Source of the DNA: Streptomyces rishiriensis
Lineage (GTDB): Bacteria; Actinomycetota; Actinomycetes; Streptomycetales; Streptomycetaceae
DNA length: 64,000 nucleotides
Assembly: GCF_003112535.1 (NCBI RefSeq)
Contig: NZ_BEWA01000030.1
Coordinates: forward strand, 1-64,000
Direction: 5' to 3'
The stretch's first letter is position 1. The number at the start of each line of letters is the position of its first letter. Shown here piece by piece: positions 45,559 to 53,703 of this stretch. The position numbers and the translations under genes are program-made. The notes below the pieces were generated by a model, which made no database searches, was not told the DNA's origin, and was given only the letters and a program-made list of their open reading frames with translations.

Positions 45559-45752
45559 GCAACGCTGAGTCCTCAACCGTCGCGTCCGACCTCGCTTGGT
45601 TCAAGAGCAGCTACAGCGGAACCGAAGGCGGTCAGTGTGTCGAGATAGCTGCGGACACGGGAGTTGTACACATCCGTGACTCCAAGGCCGTGGCCGGACC
45701 CGTCATCCGTGTGTCACGTGAGGCGTGGGCGGGGTTCGTCGGGGAGGCCTGA
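45555..45752 (+). CDS. DUF397-domain small protein (partner of WhiJ-like regulator)
   Basis: A 65-residue protein with the DUF397 pattern: LAWFKSSYSGTEGGQCVEIA, VVHIRDSKAVAGPVIRV and a final WAGFVG. DUF397 proteins pair with the upstream XRE/DUF5753 regulator and are thought to modulate it. ATGA overlap shows translational coupling. It completes the whiJ-type triad with the divergent HATPase gene. Confidence 0.9.
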   Translation: MSNAESSTVASDLAWFKSSYSGTEGGQCVEIAADTGVVHIRDSKAVAGPVIRVSREAWAGFVGEA

Positions 45753-45822
45753 CGGTCGTACGCGAAGCGGGAAGCCCTGCCTCCTTTCTGTCGTGCGCGG
45801 AGCGGCGACGGCGGACGCACCG

Positions 45823-46038
45823 GAGTCATCGTACGACCTGACCAGGCCTCGCCAGCGCATGGGCCTGTACCGCACCGTCCTGCACGAGGGCCTGCGTGAC
45901 GACCTGCCCCGGTACCCCAACCGGGACCTGCCCCTCCAGCTGTGGCCGGTGCTGCGCACCCTCGTCGGCCGTACCGTGCGCGCCGTATGGGAGGACGCCT
46001 TCCCCCAGCTAGCCTCCCGCACCCGGGCAGCCGCGTGA
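45823..46038 (+). pseudogene. Fragment of the protein upstream of AbiEii toxin (possible AbiEi-type antitoxin tail)
   Basis: An in-frame stretch from about SYDLTRPRQRMGLYRTVLHE to VGRTVRAVWEDAFPQL ends at a stop 5 bp before the toxin relic. Similar sequences precede AbiEii-type toxin genes in Streptomyces. The coding similarity seems to begin before the first available ATG (45859), implying a lost 5' part. Whether it ever acted as antitoxin is an inference from position. Confidence 0.4.
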
Positions 46039-46043
46039 CGGAC

Positions 46044-46710
46044 ATGCCGGAGCTGCACACGCGGTCCTGGCGGATGTGATGGCGCGGGGCTCCCCGTATC
46101 CACTGGTTCTCACCGGTGGATACGCCGTGGGGCACACCGCCTTGTGAACCGCCCCGGCCAGGACCTCGACGTCGCCGCCGAGAACCCGGCGCCCATGGCC
46201 GACATCGCCGCCACGCTCCGCGCCGGCCTGGAAGCCCGCGGTTGGACGGTGCACGCGCTGGAGACCGCCCCGCCGTCCGCCCGCTTCACGGTGTCCGACC
46301 CGGCCACCGGGCAGGAATGCGAAGTCGACATCCTCAAAGAGATCTTCTGGCGACCGGTCGCCCAGAGCCCGTACGGGCCCGTCCTCGCGGAGGAGGACGT
46401 GATCGGGACCAAGGTCCGCGCCCTCGCCGACCGCGGAGCGCCCCGCGACCTGATCGACGTGTTCGCGGCCTCCCGGCGATGGACAAATGCCGAGCTCGAA
46501 GAGTTCGGCCGCCGTCACGCGCGAGGCCGCTTCGAGCGCGAGGATCTACAGGCGAACCTCACAGGCGCCGAGTGGACCGACGACGAAGCCTTCGCTGCCT
46601 ATGGCCTCGATGACGCCACGATCACCGCTCTCCGCGCACGGGCTGTGGCATGGGCCGACGACCTCGCTGCTCGTCTCCTCGAAGAGGGCGGTGCTCCGGA
46701 CGACGACTGA
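46044..46710 (+). pseudogene. Frameshifted nucleotidyltransferase AbiEii/AbiGii-family toxin
   Basis: The C-terminal ~190 residues are intact in one frame (NRPGQDLDVAAENPAPMADI, CEVDILKEIFWRPVAQSP, DVIGTKVRALADRGAPRDLI). The N-terminus is split: ATG 46044 starts MPELHTR, a shift follows near 46062, then VLADVMARGSPYPLVLTGGY appears in another frame, and a second shift near 46130 leads to the last block. The nucleotidyltransferase GGY motif is thus separated from the DLDV acid. An internal ATG (46195) could give a fragment, but without the GGY loop it should be inactive. Confidence 0.75.
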
Positions 46711-46963
46711 CCAAGTCCGAGCACCGGGGCGATTTGTCACCGAATCCCGTCTTGACACTCCAACAAGACGCGCGTCGCCGGAGCGTCAAGAGTGCTCCAC
46801 GCCGCCCCTTCAGGCACCCTGGCACACGGGCGCGGCCCTCCTCACCGCGGAGTGAAGCCGCAGGTCAGGACCGTAGGCTCAGAAAGCGACTCGCTCCACG
46901 TCGTGCGCAGGCGGAAACACGTCGAACGAACGGAGCAGACCCAGAAACCCCAGGCCAGAAGCC

Positions 46964-47038
46964 CTATCGGGTTGGCTCCACAATCGCCACGCACTCCACG
47001 TGATGCGTCATCGGAAAGATGTCGGCTTCAGCGAATCT
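46964..47038 (-). pseudogene. 3' end relic of TrmA/RlmD-type RNA methyltransferase (copy 1)
   Basis: Minus-strand reading EADIFPMTHHVECVAIVEPT ending R-stop matches the invariant C-terminus of class I RNA m5U methyltransferases. Only about 23 residues remain; nothing upstream matches the family. It is part of direct repeat copy 1 (46976-47119). Confidence 0.6.
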
Positions 47039-47119
47039 CGGAAAAGGCCAGGTCATAGCCATTTCTCGGCTCGCTGTCCCGCCTGCGGGAGACCAGAGCG
47101 TCAAACGAGCGTCACGGTC
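46976..47119. repeat. ~140-bp direct repeat, copy 1
   Basis: This segment is about 80-85% identical to 52027-52172 in the same orientation. Long shared blocks include CATTTCTCGGCTCGCTGT and AGAGCGTCAAACGAGCGTCA. The pair brackets the PadR/ABC transporter block and the P450 relic. Confidence 0.75.
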
Positions 47120-47150
47120 GACAATCCATCCCCGCGCGTAGGGCCCCCTC

Positions 47151-47756
47151 TCATCCCGCCCTGCCCCTCGGAGCCTCGTCGGCGTCGCCCCGTACCCGTG
47201 AGGGTGAGCGCTCCGGCGCCTGCGCGCTCTGTGCCGTGGCGAGCGGGCCCAGATGCTGTGCGGCGCTGTCCAGCAGCCCGAGGTCGGCCTTGGTGTGCGC
47301 GATGGCGGCGTCGATCAGGACGGCGACCAGCGGCTCGTCGGCATGGGCGCGGCGCTGCTGCGCCAGGCCCGCGAGCTCGGACAGGTACGTCTGCCGCTGC
47401 GACTCGATCAGTGTGGCCAGGGCCTGCGGACCCAGCGCGACAGCGCCGAGGAGCTTCAGGAACAGCTCGTCGCGGAAGCCGCCGACGCGCACCCAGGCGG
47501 TGGTCGCCCACGAGCGCAGCTCGGCCTCGCCCGCTTCTGTGAGTGTGTAGAGGTTCTTGTCGGGCCGGTCGGTCTGCGTGACCTGCGAGCGCGAGACATA
47601 GCCGTCACGGACCAGCCGTTCGAGGATCTGGTAGAGGTGACCGATGTTCAGGCCGCCCCACTGCGGGCCGACGGCCTCCTCGAACCGTGCCTTGAGTTCG
47701 TATCCGTGATTCGGTCGCCGGGTCAGCAGCGCGAGCACGGCGTGGTGGAGCGGCAT
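47151..47756 (-). CDS. PadR-family transcriptional regulator
   Basis: A 201-residue regulator with PadR winged helix (HHAVLALLTRRPNHGYELKA, GHLYQILERLVRDGYV, KNLYTLTEAGEAELRSW) and a helical dimerisation tail (TLIESQRQTYLSELAGLAQQ), ending in a disordered Arg/Pro segment. AAGGGA precedes the ATG. Divergent from an ABC exporter gene pair; an inverted repeat lies between them, so it probably represses the exporter and itself until a drug-like ligand binds. Confidence 0.88.
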   Translation of the reverse strand: MPLHHAVLALLTRRPNHGYELKARFEEAVGPQWGGLNIGHLYQILERLVRDGYVSRSQVTQTDRPDKNLYTLTEAGEAELRSWATTAWVRVGGFRDELFLKLLGAVALGPQALATLIESQRQTYLSELAGLAQQRRAHADEPLVAVLIDAAIAHTKADLGLLDSAAQHLGPLATAQSAQAPERSPSRVRGDADEAPRGRAG

Positions 47757-47770
47757 ACACGTCCCTTCTA

Positions 47771-47804
47771 CATTGTGACAACATACCCCTGAATTGTCGC
47801 AATG
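47771..47804. promoter_or_regulatory. Candidate PadR operator
   Basis: CATTGTGACAA (47771-47781) faces TTGTCGCAATG (47794-47804), a 10/11 inverted repeat with a 12-bp spacer, directly upstream of padR and ahead of the ABC genes. Confidence 0.55.
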
Positions 47805-47850
47805 CAGGGGCGGCGATGTGTGCGAGATGTACGAGGGCGAGGCTGTATAC

Positions 47851-48555
47851 ATGGCTGTGAGCGTGACGTTGCGCGGCGTGAGCCGCCGGTATCCCGGCCT
47901 GACCGCTCTGGACGAGATCGACCTGGAGGTCGCGGCCGGCGAGGTGGTGATGCTGACCGGGCCGTCCGGCGCCGGCAAATCCACCGTCCTGCATGTGACG
48001 GGCGGCATGGACCAGCCCGACGAGGGGCACGTCGAGATCGACGGCACACGACTGATACCCCGAGACCTGGACCGGCACCGGCGGCGTGTCGGCTTCGTCT
48101 TCCAGCGCTTCCACCTGCTGCCCGCGCTGACCGCGCTGGACAATGTGCTCGCCCCCGTCCTGCCGCGCAGAGTGGACTTCGACCGGCGTGCGCGCGGCAT
48201 GGAGCTGCTCGAAGCTGTGGGCCTGGACCAGCGGGCCGACGCCCTGCCCTCGCAGTTGTCGGGCGGCCAGCAACAACGCGTCGCCGTCGCACGGGCGTTG
48301 GTCAACCGGCCGGGACTGTTACTGGCCGACGAGCCCACGGGCAACCTGGACAGCGTCATCGGGCGGGAGATCATCGACCTGCTGATGTCGCTGCGCGAGC
48401 GCTACGGGATGACGATGCTGATCGCCACGCACGACGCTGAGGTCGCCGCGGGCGGCGACCGGGTGGTGCGGCTGCAGGACGGCAGGATCACCTCGGACCA
48501 GCGGATCACACCTTCCGGCGACGTGCTGCACCGGCTGGGGGGCCTGCGCCCGTGA
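47851..48555 (+). CDS. ABC transporter ATP-binding protein (MacB/LolD-like), with TTA codon
   Basis: A 234-residue ATPase: Walker A GPSGAGKST, Q-loop VFQRFHLLPALTA, signature LSGGQQQRVAVARAL, Walker B LLLADEPTGNLDS and H-loop ATHDAE. The pattern is that of MacB/FtsE-type ATPases paired with FtsX-like permeases. Leu in the Walker B region (codon 48319-48321) is TTA, which in Streptomyces needs the bldA tRNA, so translation is probably developmentally limited. ATG at 48851 minus 1000, i.e. the MAVSVTLRG start, was preferred to an upstream ATG (47827). GTGA overlap with the permease gene. Confidence 0.92.
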   Translation: MAVSVTLRGVSRRYPGLTALDEIDLEVAAGEVVMLTGPSGAGKSTVLHVTGGMDQPDEGHVEIDGTRLIPRDLDRHRRRVGFVFQRFHLLPALTALDNVLAPVLPRRVDFDRRARGMELLEAVGLDQRADALPSQLSGGQQQRVAVARALVNRPGLLLADEPTGNLDSVIGREIIDLLMSLRERYGMTMLIATHDAEVAAGGDRVVRLQDGRITSDQRITPSGDVLHRLGGLRP

Positions 48556-51386
48556 TGGCGATGATTCTCGACCAGCTACGGCGGCGGCGCGGGCGCGCGC
48601 TGGCCCTGGCCGCCGGAATCCTGGTGGCGGCGACCAGTTTCACCCTGCTGACCGCGACGGTGAGTACGAGCCAGGCGACCACCGTGGGCACGGTACGCAA
48701 GAACGCGCGCTCCGCGTACGACGTCCTGGTACGCCCGCCCGACTCGCAGACGGACGTGGAGCGGCGGAGCGGTCTGGTCACGCCGAACTTCCTGTCCGGC
48801 ACGTTCGGCGGCATCACCATCGACCAGTACCGGCGCATCCGCGGCATGGCCGGGATCGACGTGGCCGCACCGGTCGCCAACATCGGCCATCTCATGGTGG
48901 CGAGCACCGTCACGGTGGACGTGTCCCGTTTCCTGGACGGGAAGGCCTCCCGGCAGATCCTGCGCATCAGCCCTACGCTCACCTCCGGACTGGGCAGCTA
49001 CCGCACCTCGGACGAGTACGTCTACCTCACCCGCTCCCCCCTGACGTCGGCATCGGAGTCGGACGGCCTCTTCGAGTCCGACACCCTGGAGACGGGTGCG
49101 GCCGACAAGAGCACCCAGCGGTACCGGATCAAGGGGAAGTACGACGTCTGCTTCTACTTCAACTGGGACAAGACCGAGCAGACCGAGTTCAACCTGGATC
49201 TGCCGTTGAAGCCGAACATCATCGCCGAGGACCTCAGGGACAGGTCGCCGTTCGACCCGGAGCTGAGTTCGCGGATGAACTGCCAGTCCGGCCAGGACAA
49301 GGCCACGATCGACGTTCCGGTCAGTTACCCCGTGCTGCTGGCCGCCATCGACCCGGTGGCCGAGGACCGGCTGGTGGCCCTGGGCGACACCATCGCCTCG
49401 GGTCGGATGCTCACCGAGCAAGACAAGCCGTGGAGGGTGTCGGGCGCCAAGAGCGTCCACGGACAGCACGACTCCTACATCCCGGCGCTGCTCAGCGACA
49501 ACCCGCTGACCACCGGCACGCTCGACGCCACCGTCGAGCGGCTCGACGTCGGCGACCCGGCCGAGCTGCCCTCGAAACTGGGCAACCCGACAGCCGCCGG
49601 CTTCGTCCGAAACCTGCACGGCACAACGGTGGGTAGAACCCGAGTCGACCTGAGCAAGGGCTACCGGAAGGCGCTGACCGAGAACTCGTTCGACACCGGC
49701 AGCTACTGGACGGTCGGCCCGGTCACCTACCGCCGGACCTCCGACGGCGACCTCGCCGCGCAGCCGCAGCCGCCGCAGAAGCCCAGCCTGTGGATCACCA
49801 ACTCGAACCAGCAGCCGTTCCCCAACGTCCCCGAAGAGAACCACCGGGGCACCCAGTACCGGAAGGTGACCAGTCACGCCGCCACGAGCTGCATCGGACT
49901 GGGTACTTGCGACGGCGTGGACTCCGGACGCCTGCCCAATCCCTTCATCCACCTGGTCGGCCGCTACGACACCGGCAAACTGCCCGGCTTCTCACCCCTG
50001 TCCGACGCCCCGTTGGAGACCTACCAGACGCCACAGGTCACCGGCGCGGACAGCGCGACCCGAGCGAAACTCCACGGCAAGCCACTACAGCCCGACCGCA
50101 ACCTGGGCGGCTACGTCAGCCCGCCGCCCACCATGCTGACGACGATGGACTCCATCACCGCGCTCACCAAGAGCCGTCGGGTCCCGAGTCTCCAGGACAA
50201 GGCGCCGGTCAGCGCGATCAGGATCCGGGTGGCCGGAGTGACCGGCGTCGACACCGCCTCCCGGGCGCGGGTGAACGCCGTGGCCGGGGCGATCCGGGCC
50301 GCCTACCCCCGGCTCCAGGTCGACGTCACCGTCGGCAGCTCGCCCGCACCGCAGACGGTGGCACTGGGCGACTCGGCGCAGGTGACGGAGCGCTGGGTCG
50401 CCAAGGGCGTGGCACTGCGCATTCTCCGGGCGGTGGACACCAAGAGCGCGGTGCTCTTCGTGCTGGTCCTCGTCGTGTGCGGGCTCTTCCTCGGCCAGGC
50501 GGCGCTGGCCTCGGTGCGCTCACGTCGCACCGAGATCGGCACGCTGCGCTGCCTCGGCTGGAGCGGTGGCGAAGTGCTCCGCCTGGTCCTCGCCGAACTG
50601 GCGCTGATCGGCCTCGCCGCCGGAGCCGTGGGCACGGTGCTCGCGTACGTGCTGGGCCGGGTGCTGGGCCAGCCCGAAGCCGGCGCCAAGTCACTCCTCG
50701 TGCTTCCGGTGGCGCTCCTCCTGGCCACGGCGGCGGGCCTGATCCCCGCCTGGCTCGCCACCCGGCTGGGACCGATGGAGGCCGTCCGGCCCCCGGTGAC
50801 GGCGGCCCGCCGCGCGCACCCGGTGCGTTCGGTGGCCGGACTGGCCATGCTCAACCTGCTGCGGGTGCGGGGCCGCACCCTGCTGGGTGCGGCAGGGCTG
50901 GCGCTGGGAGTGGCCGCCTTCACTGTGCTGCTCGCCCTGACGCTGGCCTTCCGGGGCGAGGTGGCCGGGTCGCTGCTCGGCAGTGCCGTGGTGGCCCAGG
51001 CGCGCGAGGCCGACTACCTCAGCGTCGCCCTCTCCCTGCTGCTGGGCGCCGCCGGCGCCATCGACGTCCTGGTCATCTCGCAGCGCGAACGCGCCGCCGA
51101 TCTCGCGGTGCTGCGGGCGACCGGCTGGACCAACCGCGAGCTGGCGAAGCTGACCCTCTACGAGGGAATCGGACTGGCTCTGCTGGGCGGCCTGTCCGGT
51201 GCGGTGGCCGGTCTGGCCGGGGTGCTGACCCTCGGCCGGGGCGTGCTGCACGGTCACCTGTTCCCGGTCGCCGGCGCCGCGCTGCTGGCCACGCTCGCGG
51301 CGACCGCCCTGGTGGTGGCGGCTCTGACGGTGCCGATCCGGGGGCTGTCCCGGATCGCCCCCGCCCACCTGCTCGCCGCCGACTGA
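48552..51386 (+). CDS. FtsX-like ABC transporter permease
   Basis: A 944-residue permease. One N-terminal helix (ALALAAGILVAATSFTLLTA) is followed by a ~580-residue extracytoplasmic region. Then come two FtsX-type domains: VLFVLVLVVCGLFLGQAALA with GTLRCLGWSGGEVLRLVLAE, and LSVALSLLLGAAGAIDVLVI with LAVLRATGWTNRELAKLTLY. This is the MacB-like export design, probably moving a lipid, peptide or drug from the membrane. The GTG start is coupled to the ATPase stop. A 14-bp terminator stem follows. Confidence 0.9.
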   Translation: MMAMILDQLRRRRGRALALAAGILVAATSFTLLTATVSTSQATTVGTVRKNARSAYDVLVRPPDSQTDVERRSGLVTPNFLSGTFGGITIDQYRRIRGMAGIDVAAPVANIGHLMVASTVTVDVSRFLDGKASRQILRISPTLTSGLGSYRTSDEYVYLTRSPLTSASESDGLFESDTLETGAADKSTQRYRIKGKYDVCFYFNWDKTEQTEFNLDLPLKPNIIAEDLRDRSPFDPELSSRMNCQSGQDKATIDVPVSYPVLLAAIDPVAEDRLVALGDTIASGRMLTEQDKPWRVSGAKSVHGQHDSYIPALLSDNPLTTGTLDATVERLDVGDPAELPSKLGNPTAAGFVRNLHGTTVGRTRVDLSKGYRKALTENSFDTGSYWTVGPVTYRRTSDGDLAAQPQPPQKPSLWITNSNQQPFPNVPEENHRGTQYRKVTSHAATSCIGLGTCDGVDSGRLPNPFIHLVGRYDTGKLPGFSPLSDAPLETYQTPQVTGADSATRAKLHGKPLQPDRNLGGYVSPPPTMLTTMDSITALTKSRRVPSLQDKAPVSAIRIRVAGVTGVDTASRARVNAVAGAIRAAYPRLQVDVTVGSSPAPQTVALGDSAQVTERWVAKGVALRILRAVDTKSAVLFVLVLVVCGLFLGQAALASVRSRRTEIGTLRCLGWSGGEVLRLVLAELALIGLAAGAVGTVLAYVLGRVLGQPEAGAKSLLVLPVALLLATAAGLIPAWLATRLGPMEAVRPPVTAARRAHPVRSVAGLAMLNLLRVRGRTLLGAAGLALGVAAFTVLLALTLAFRGEVAGSLLGSAVVAQAREADYLSVALSLLLGAAGAIDVLVISQRERAADLAVLRATGWTNRELAKLTLYEGIGLALLGGLSGAVAGLAGVLTLGRGVLHGHLFPVAGAALLATLAATALVVAALTVPIRGLSRIAPAHLLAAD

Positions 51387-51418
51387 GCCGAGCCGTCGCC
51401 ACCGTCGGCGGCTTCGCT

Positions 51419-51463
51419 CAGCGGAGGGCCCCAGCCGTGTTCACGGGCCGGGGCCCTCCGCTG
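51419..51463 (+). terminator. Terminator of the ABC exporter operon
   Basis: CAGCGGAGGGCCCC (51419-51432) pairs perfectly with GGGGCCCTCCGCTG (51450-51463) around a 17-nt loop, 33 bp after the permease stop. Confidence 0.8.
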
Positions 51464-51542
51464 TCGACGGACGTCCGCGGTCGTGCCCTCCCCTGTCAGC
51501 GACAGCCCTCCAAACACCCCCGTCCGTTTTCTGCTGGCTTCC

Positions 51543-51755
51543 ATGAACCGCGACGAGGCCGCCTTCAGGCCGACACCTTCGACCCCCACCGCGGCGGCAC
51601 AGCACACCACATCGCCTTGCGCAGGCATCCACTCATGCCTCGGGGCCCAACTGGCCCGCATGGAGATGGTCACTGCCCTTACCACCCTGGCCACGAAACT
51701 GCCCGGCCTGAAGCTGGCCGCCGAAGCCCACCTGGCGCCCCTGTACCACCGATGA
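51543..51755 (+). pseudogene. Cytochrome P450 C-terminal relic
   Basis: The heme-ligand region is clear: AGIHSCLGAQLARMEMVTAL followed by a normal P450 tail ending APLYHR-stop. Just upstream, NRDEAAFR is in the same frame, but the expected middle DTFDPHRGGTAHHIA lies in another frame, so two compensating shifts (near 51570 and 51618) occurred. Everything N-terminal to it is absent. It cannot encode a functional enzyme. Confidence 0.75.
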
Positions 51756-52009
51756 TCGGAACCGCAGGTCAGAGGCATTCGCCGAATGCGGCGTGCTCCA
51801 CCTCCCGCACTTCGGAAAACAGGTCGAGCAGCACCGTCCACGCCTGAGGAAACCAAGAAAACCGCAGGTCAGCGACCCAGCGCACCTTCGGTGCGCGAAC
51901 CCGATCGAGGACGCAGCCTGACACCTGCACCTCGGACACCCGGCGACCGCCATGGCCACCGGGCACCCAGACCTGCCCAACGCCACCCTGACCTGCACCT
52001 ATTTACGCG

Positions 52010-52081
52010 TCAGAGCGCCTTTCGAGCCGGTTCCAAAATCGCCACGCATTCCACATGCGAGGTCATCGGAAAGACGTCGGC
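52010..52081 (-). pseudogene. 3' end relic of TrmA/RlmD-type RNA methyltransferase (copy 2)
   Basis: Minus-strand reading ADVFPMTSHVECVAILEPAR then KAL-stop matches the C-terminus of class I RNA m5U methyltransferases and the relic at 46964. No other part of the gene is present. Confidence 0.65.
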
Positions 52082-52172
52082 TTGAACGGGTCTCGGAAAA
52101 TGCCAGGTCAGAGGCCATTTCTCGGCTCGCTGTGCCGCCTGCGGGAGGCCAGAGCGTCAAACGAGCGTCACG
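52027..52172. repeat. ~140-bp direct repeat, copy 2
   Basis: Same-orientation partner of 46976-47119, diverged by roughly 15-20%. Both copies include the methyltransferase relic plus about 85 bp of other sequence ending GAGCGTCACGG, so the duplication is of the composite, not only of the gene end. Confidence 0.75.
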
Positions 52173-52410
52173 GCGTGCAGCACGTCCCTTCTCTCCGGGA
52201 CGGAACGGGCGGCCACGATCAGCTGCCCCGGCACGGCCCGTCGGCACGGCAGGCCAACCTGTGGGCTTTCGGGCTGACCGACCGGTGCACCCGATGAGGC
52301 CGTACCTCTGCACTCCATCGAGAACGCCAGGGCCTCGTTTCTTCCAGGCCGACGGCTGCTCACAGAGGGACAATGGGGACAATGAACCCTTGTCGGTTCG
52401 TGAGGCCGGT

Positions 52411-53541
52411 CTACCGGTAACTCGGCATCTCCGACGGCCGGTGGATCGGGCCGGTGCTCTGGGTCAGTGGCCGGCCCGTGCCGTGGTTGGCCTGGGCGAT
52501 GATCTCCGCGGTGATGGAGACGGCCGTCTCCTCGGGTGTGGAGGCTCCAAGATCGAGGCCGATGGGGGAACGCAGCCGGGCCAACTGGTTCTCCGTGACG
52601 CCCTGCTCCCGCAGACGGCGCATGCGCTCGTCGTGGGTGCGCCGCGAGCCCATGGCCCCGACGTAGGCGACGGGCAGGTCGAGGGCCAGGCGAAGCAGCG
52701 GGATGTCGAACTTGGCGTCGTGGGTGAGGACACAGACGGCGGTACGCTCGTCCACGCCGGCGCGTTCCAGGTAGCGGTGGGGCCATTCGACCACCACTTC
52801 GTCCGCGTGCGGGAAGCGGGCGGGAGTGGCGAAGACGGGGCGGGCGTCGCAGACGGTGACGTGGTAGCCCAGGAAGCGGCCGGCCTGGCTGAGGGCCGCG
52901 GCGAAGTCGACGGCCCCGAAGACCAGCAGGCGCGGCCGGGACGCATGGACGTGGACGAGGACGGACAGCCGTTCGGGACATTCGTCTGCCTGCCCGCCGG
53001 TGTCGATGCGGACGGTGCGGCCCGCACGCAGCAGGGCCCTGGCCCGGTCGGCCACAGCCCGGTCCGCCGGACCGCCGTCGACGCGCCCGTAGGCGGCATG
53101 GCCGCCGCCGAGCACGCTCAGCGTGGAGCCGAGGAGGCGCTCCGGGCCGTCCACGACCTGTGCCACGGCGACCGGTCGCCCTTGAGCGATCTCGGAGAGG
53201 GCCGTGGACACGTGCGGCTGGGCTGCGGGATCGATGCGCTGGACGAAGACGTCGAGCTCGCCGCCGCAGGTCAGACCGACGGCGAAGGCGTCGTCGTCGG
53301 AGTAGCCGAACCTGGCCCGCTGCGGAGTGCGCCGGTCACGGAGCATCTGCCGACACAGTTCGTAGACCGCTCCCTCGACGCAGCCGCCGGAGATGCTGCC
53401 GACGGCGTTGCCGTCTTCGTCTACCGCGACCGACGTGCCGACCGGCAGAGGGGCGCTGCCGCGCACGCCGACGACGGTGGCCAGGGCGAAGGGGCGTGCC
53501 TCGCGGCACCAGCGGTGCAGTGTGTCCGCGATGTTCAGCAT
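52411..53541 (-). CDS. xdhC: XdhC/CoxI-family molybdoenzyme maturation factor
   Basis: A 376-residue protein. XdhC-type chaperones bind molybdenum cofactor, promote its sulfuration and insert it into xanthine dehydrogenase-type enzymes. The N-terminal part has LATVVGVRGSAPLPVGTSVA and GSISGGCVEGAVYELCRQML (conserved Cys). The C-terminal Rossmann part has PRLLVFGAVDFAAALSQAGR, AVCVLTHDAKFDIPLLRLAL and AYVGAMGSRRTHDERMRRL. It is encoded downstream of the aldehyde oxidoreductase genes, equivalent to PaoD, but separated by 160 bp with a hairpin. Confidence 0.9.
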   Translation of the reverse strand: MLNIADTLHRWCREARPFALATVVGVRGSAPLPVGTSVAVDEDGNAVGSISGGCVEGAVYELCRQMLRDRRTPQRARFGYSDDDAFAVGLTCGGELDVFVQRIDPAAQPHVSTALSEIAQGRPVAVAQVVDGPERLLGSTLSVLGGGHAAYGRVDGGPADRAVADRARALLRAGRTVRIDTGGQADECPERLSVLVHVHASRPRLLVFGAVDFAAALSQAGRFLGYHVTVCDARPVFATPARFPHADEVVVEWPHRYLERAGVDERTAVCVLTHDAKFDIPLLRLALDLPVAYVGAMGSRRTHDERMRRLREQGVTENQLARLRSPIGLDLGASTPEETAVSITAEIIAQANHGTGRPLTQSTGPIHRPSEMPSYR

Positions 53542-53580
53542 GGCAGTTCTCCACGGCAGGGCAAGGACGGGAAGGCCAGC

Positions 53581-53621
53581 GGGCCGCCGCCACGACGCGG
53601 GGAAACGTCACGCGGCGGCCC
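53581..53621 (-). terminator. Hairpin between paoC and xdhC
   Basis: GGGCCGCCGC (53581-53590) pairs with GCGGCGGCCC (53612-53621), with an inner CGACG/CGTC pairing. It may be a partial terminator that lowers xdhC expression relative to the structural genes. Confidence 0.5.
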
Positions 53622-53703
53622 TGGGAGGTCCGGCAGCCTCCGGGCAGGACGGGGCGGTCTGCCGGACGAGCGGTGTGCACCCCGCCGGACTGAGGTCAGC
53701 GGA

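Larger units (their letters stand above)
46711..47150. other. Gene-free gap containing first RNA-methyltransferase relic
   Basis: About 440 bp between the toxin relic and the padR stop. The only recognisable content is a short minus-strand relic (46964-47040) inside a ~140-bp segment that recurs near 52.1 kb. Composition is less codon-like than the neighbours. Confidence 0.6.
51387..52410. other. 1 kb intergenic stretch with terminator and two gene relics
   Basis: It holds the exporter terminator, a P450 relic, repeated CCGCAGGTCAG words (51764 and 51861, also 46859), the second ~140-bp direct repeat with its methyltransferase relic, and about 230 bp before the XdhC stop in which nothing was recognised. 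Confidence 0.6.

Noticed and set aside
46195..46710. Intact shorter AbiEii toxin from an internal ATG
   Set aside because: It would lack the GGY nucleotidyltransferase loop, which lies in another frame upstream, so it is treated as part of a pseudogene.
46858..51870. CCGCAGGTCAG words as recombinase attachment cores
   Set aside because: Only about 11 bp long, three scattered copies, no integrase nearby; too weak to call.
53160..53693. Arg-rich plus-strand small protein
   Set aside because: Shadow of xdhC and the paoC-xdhC gap; composition is not protein-like.
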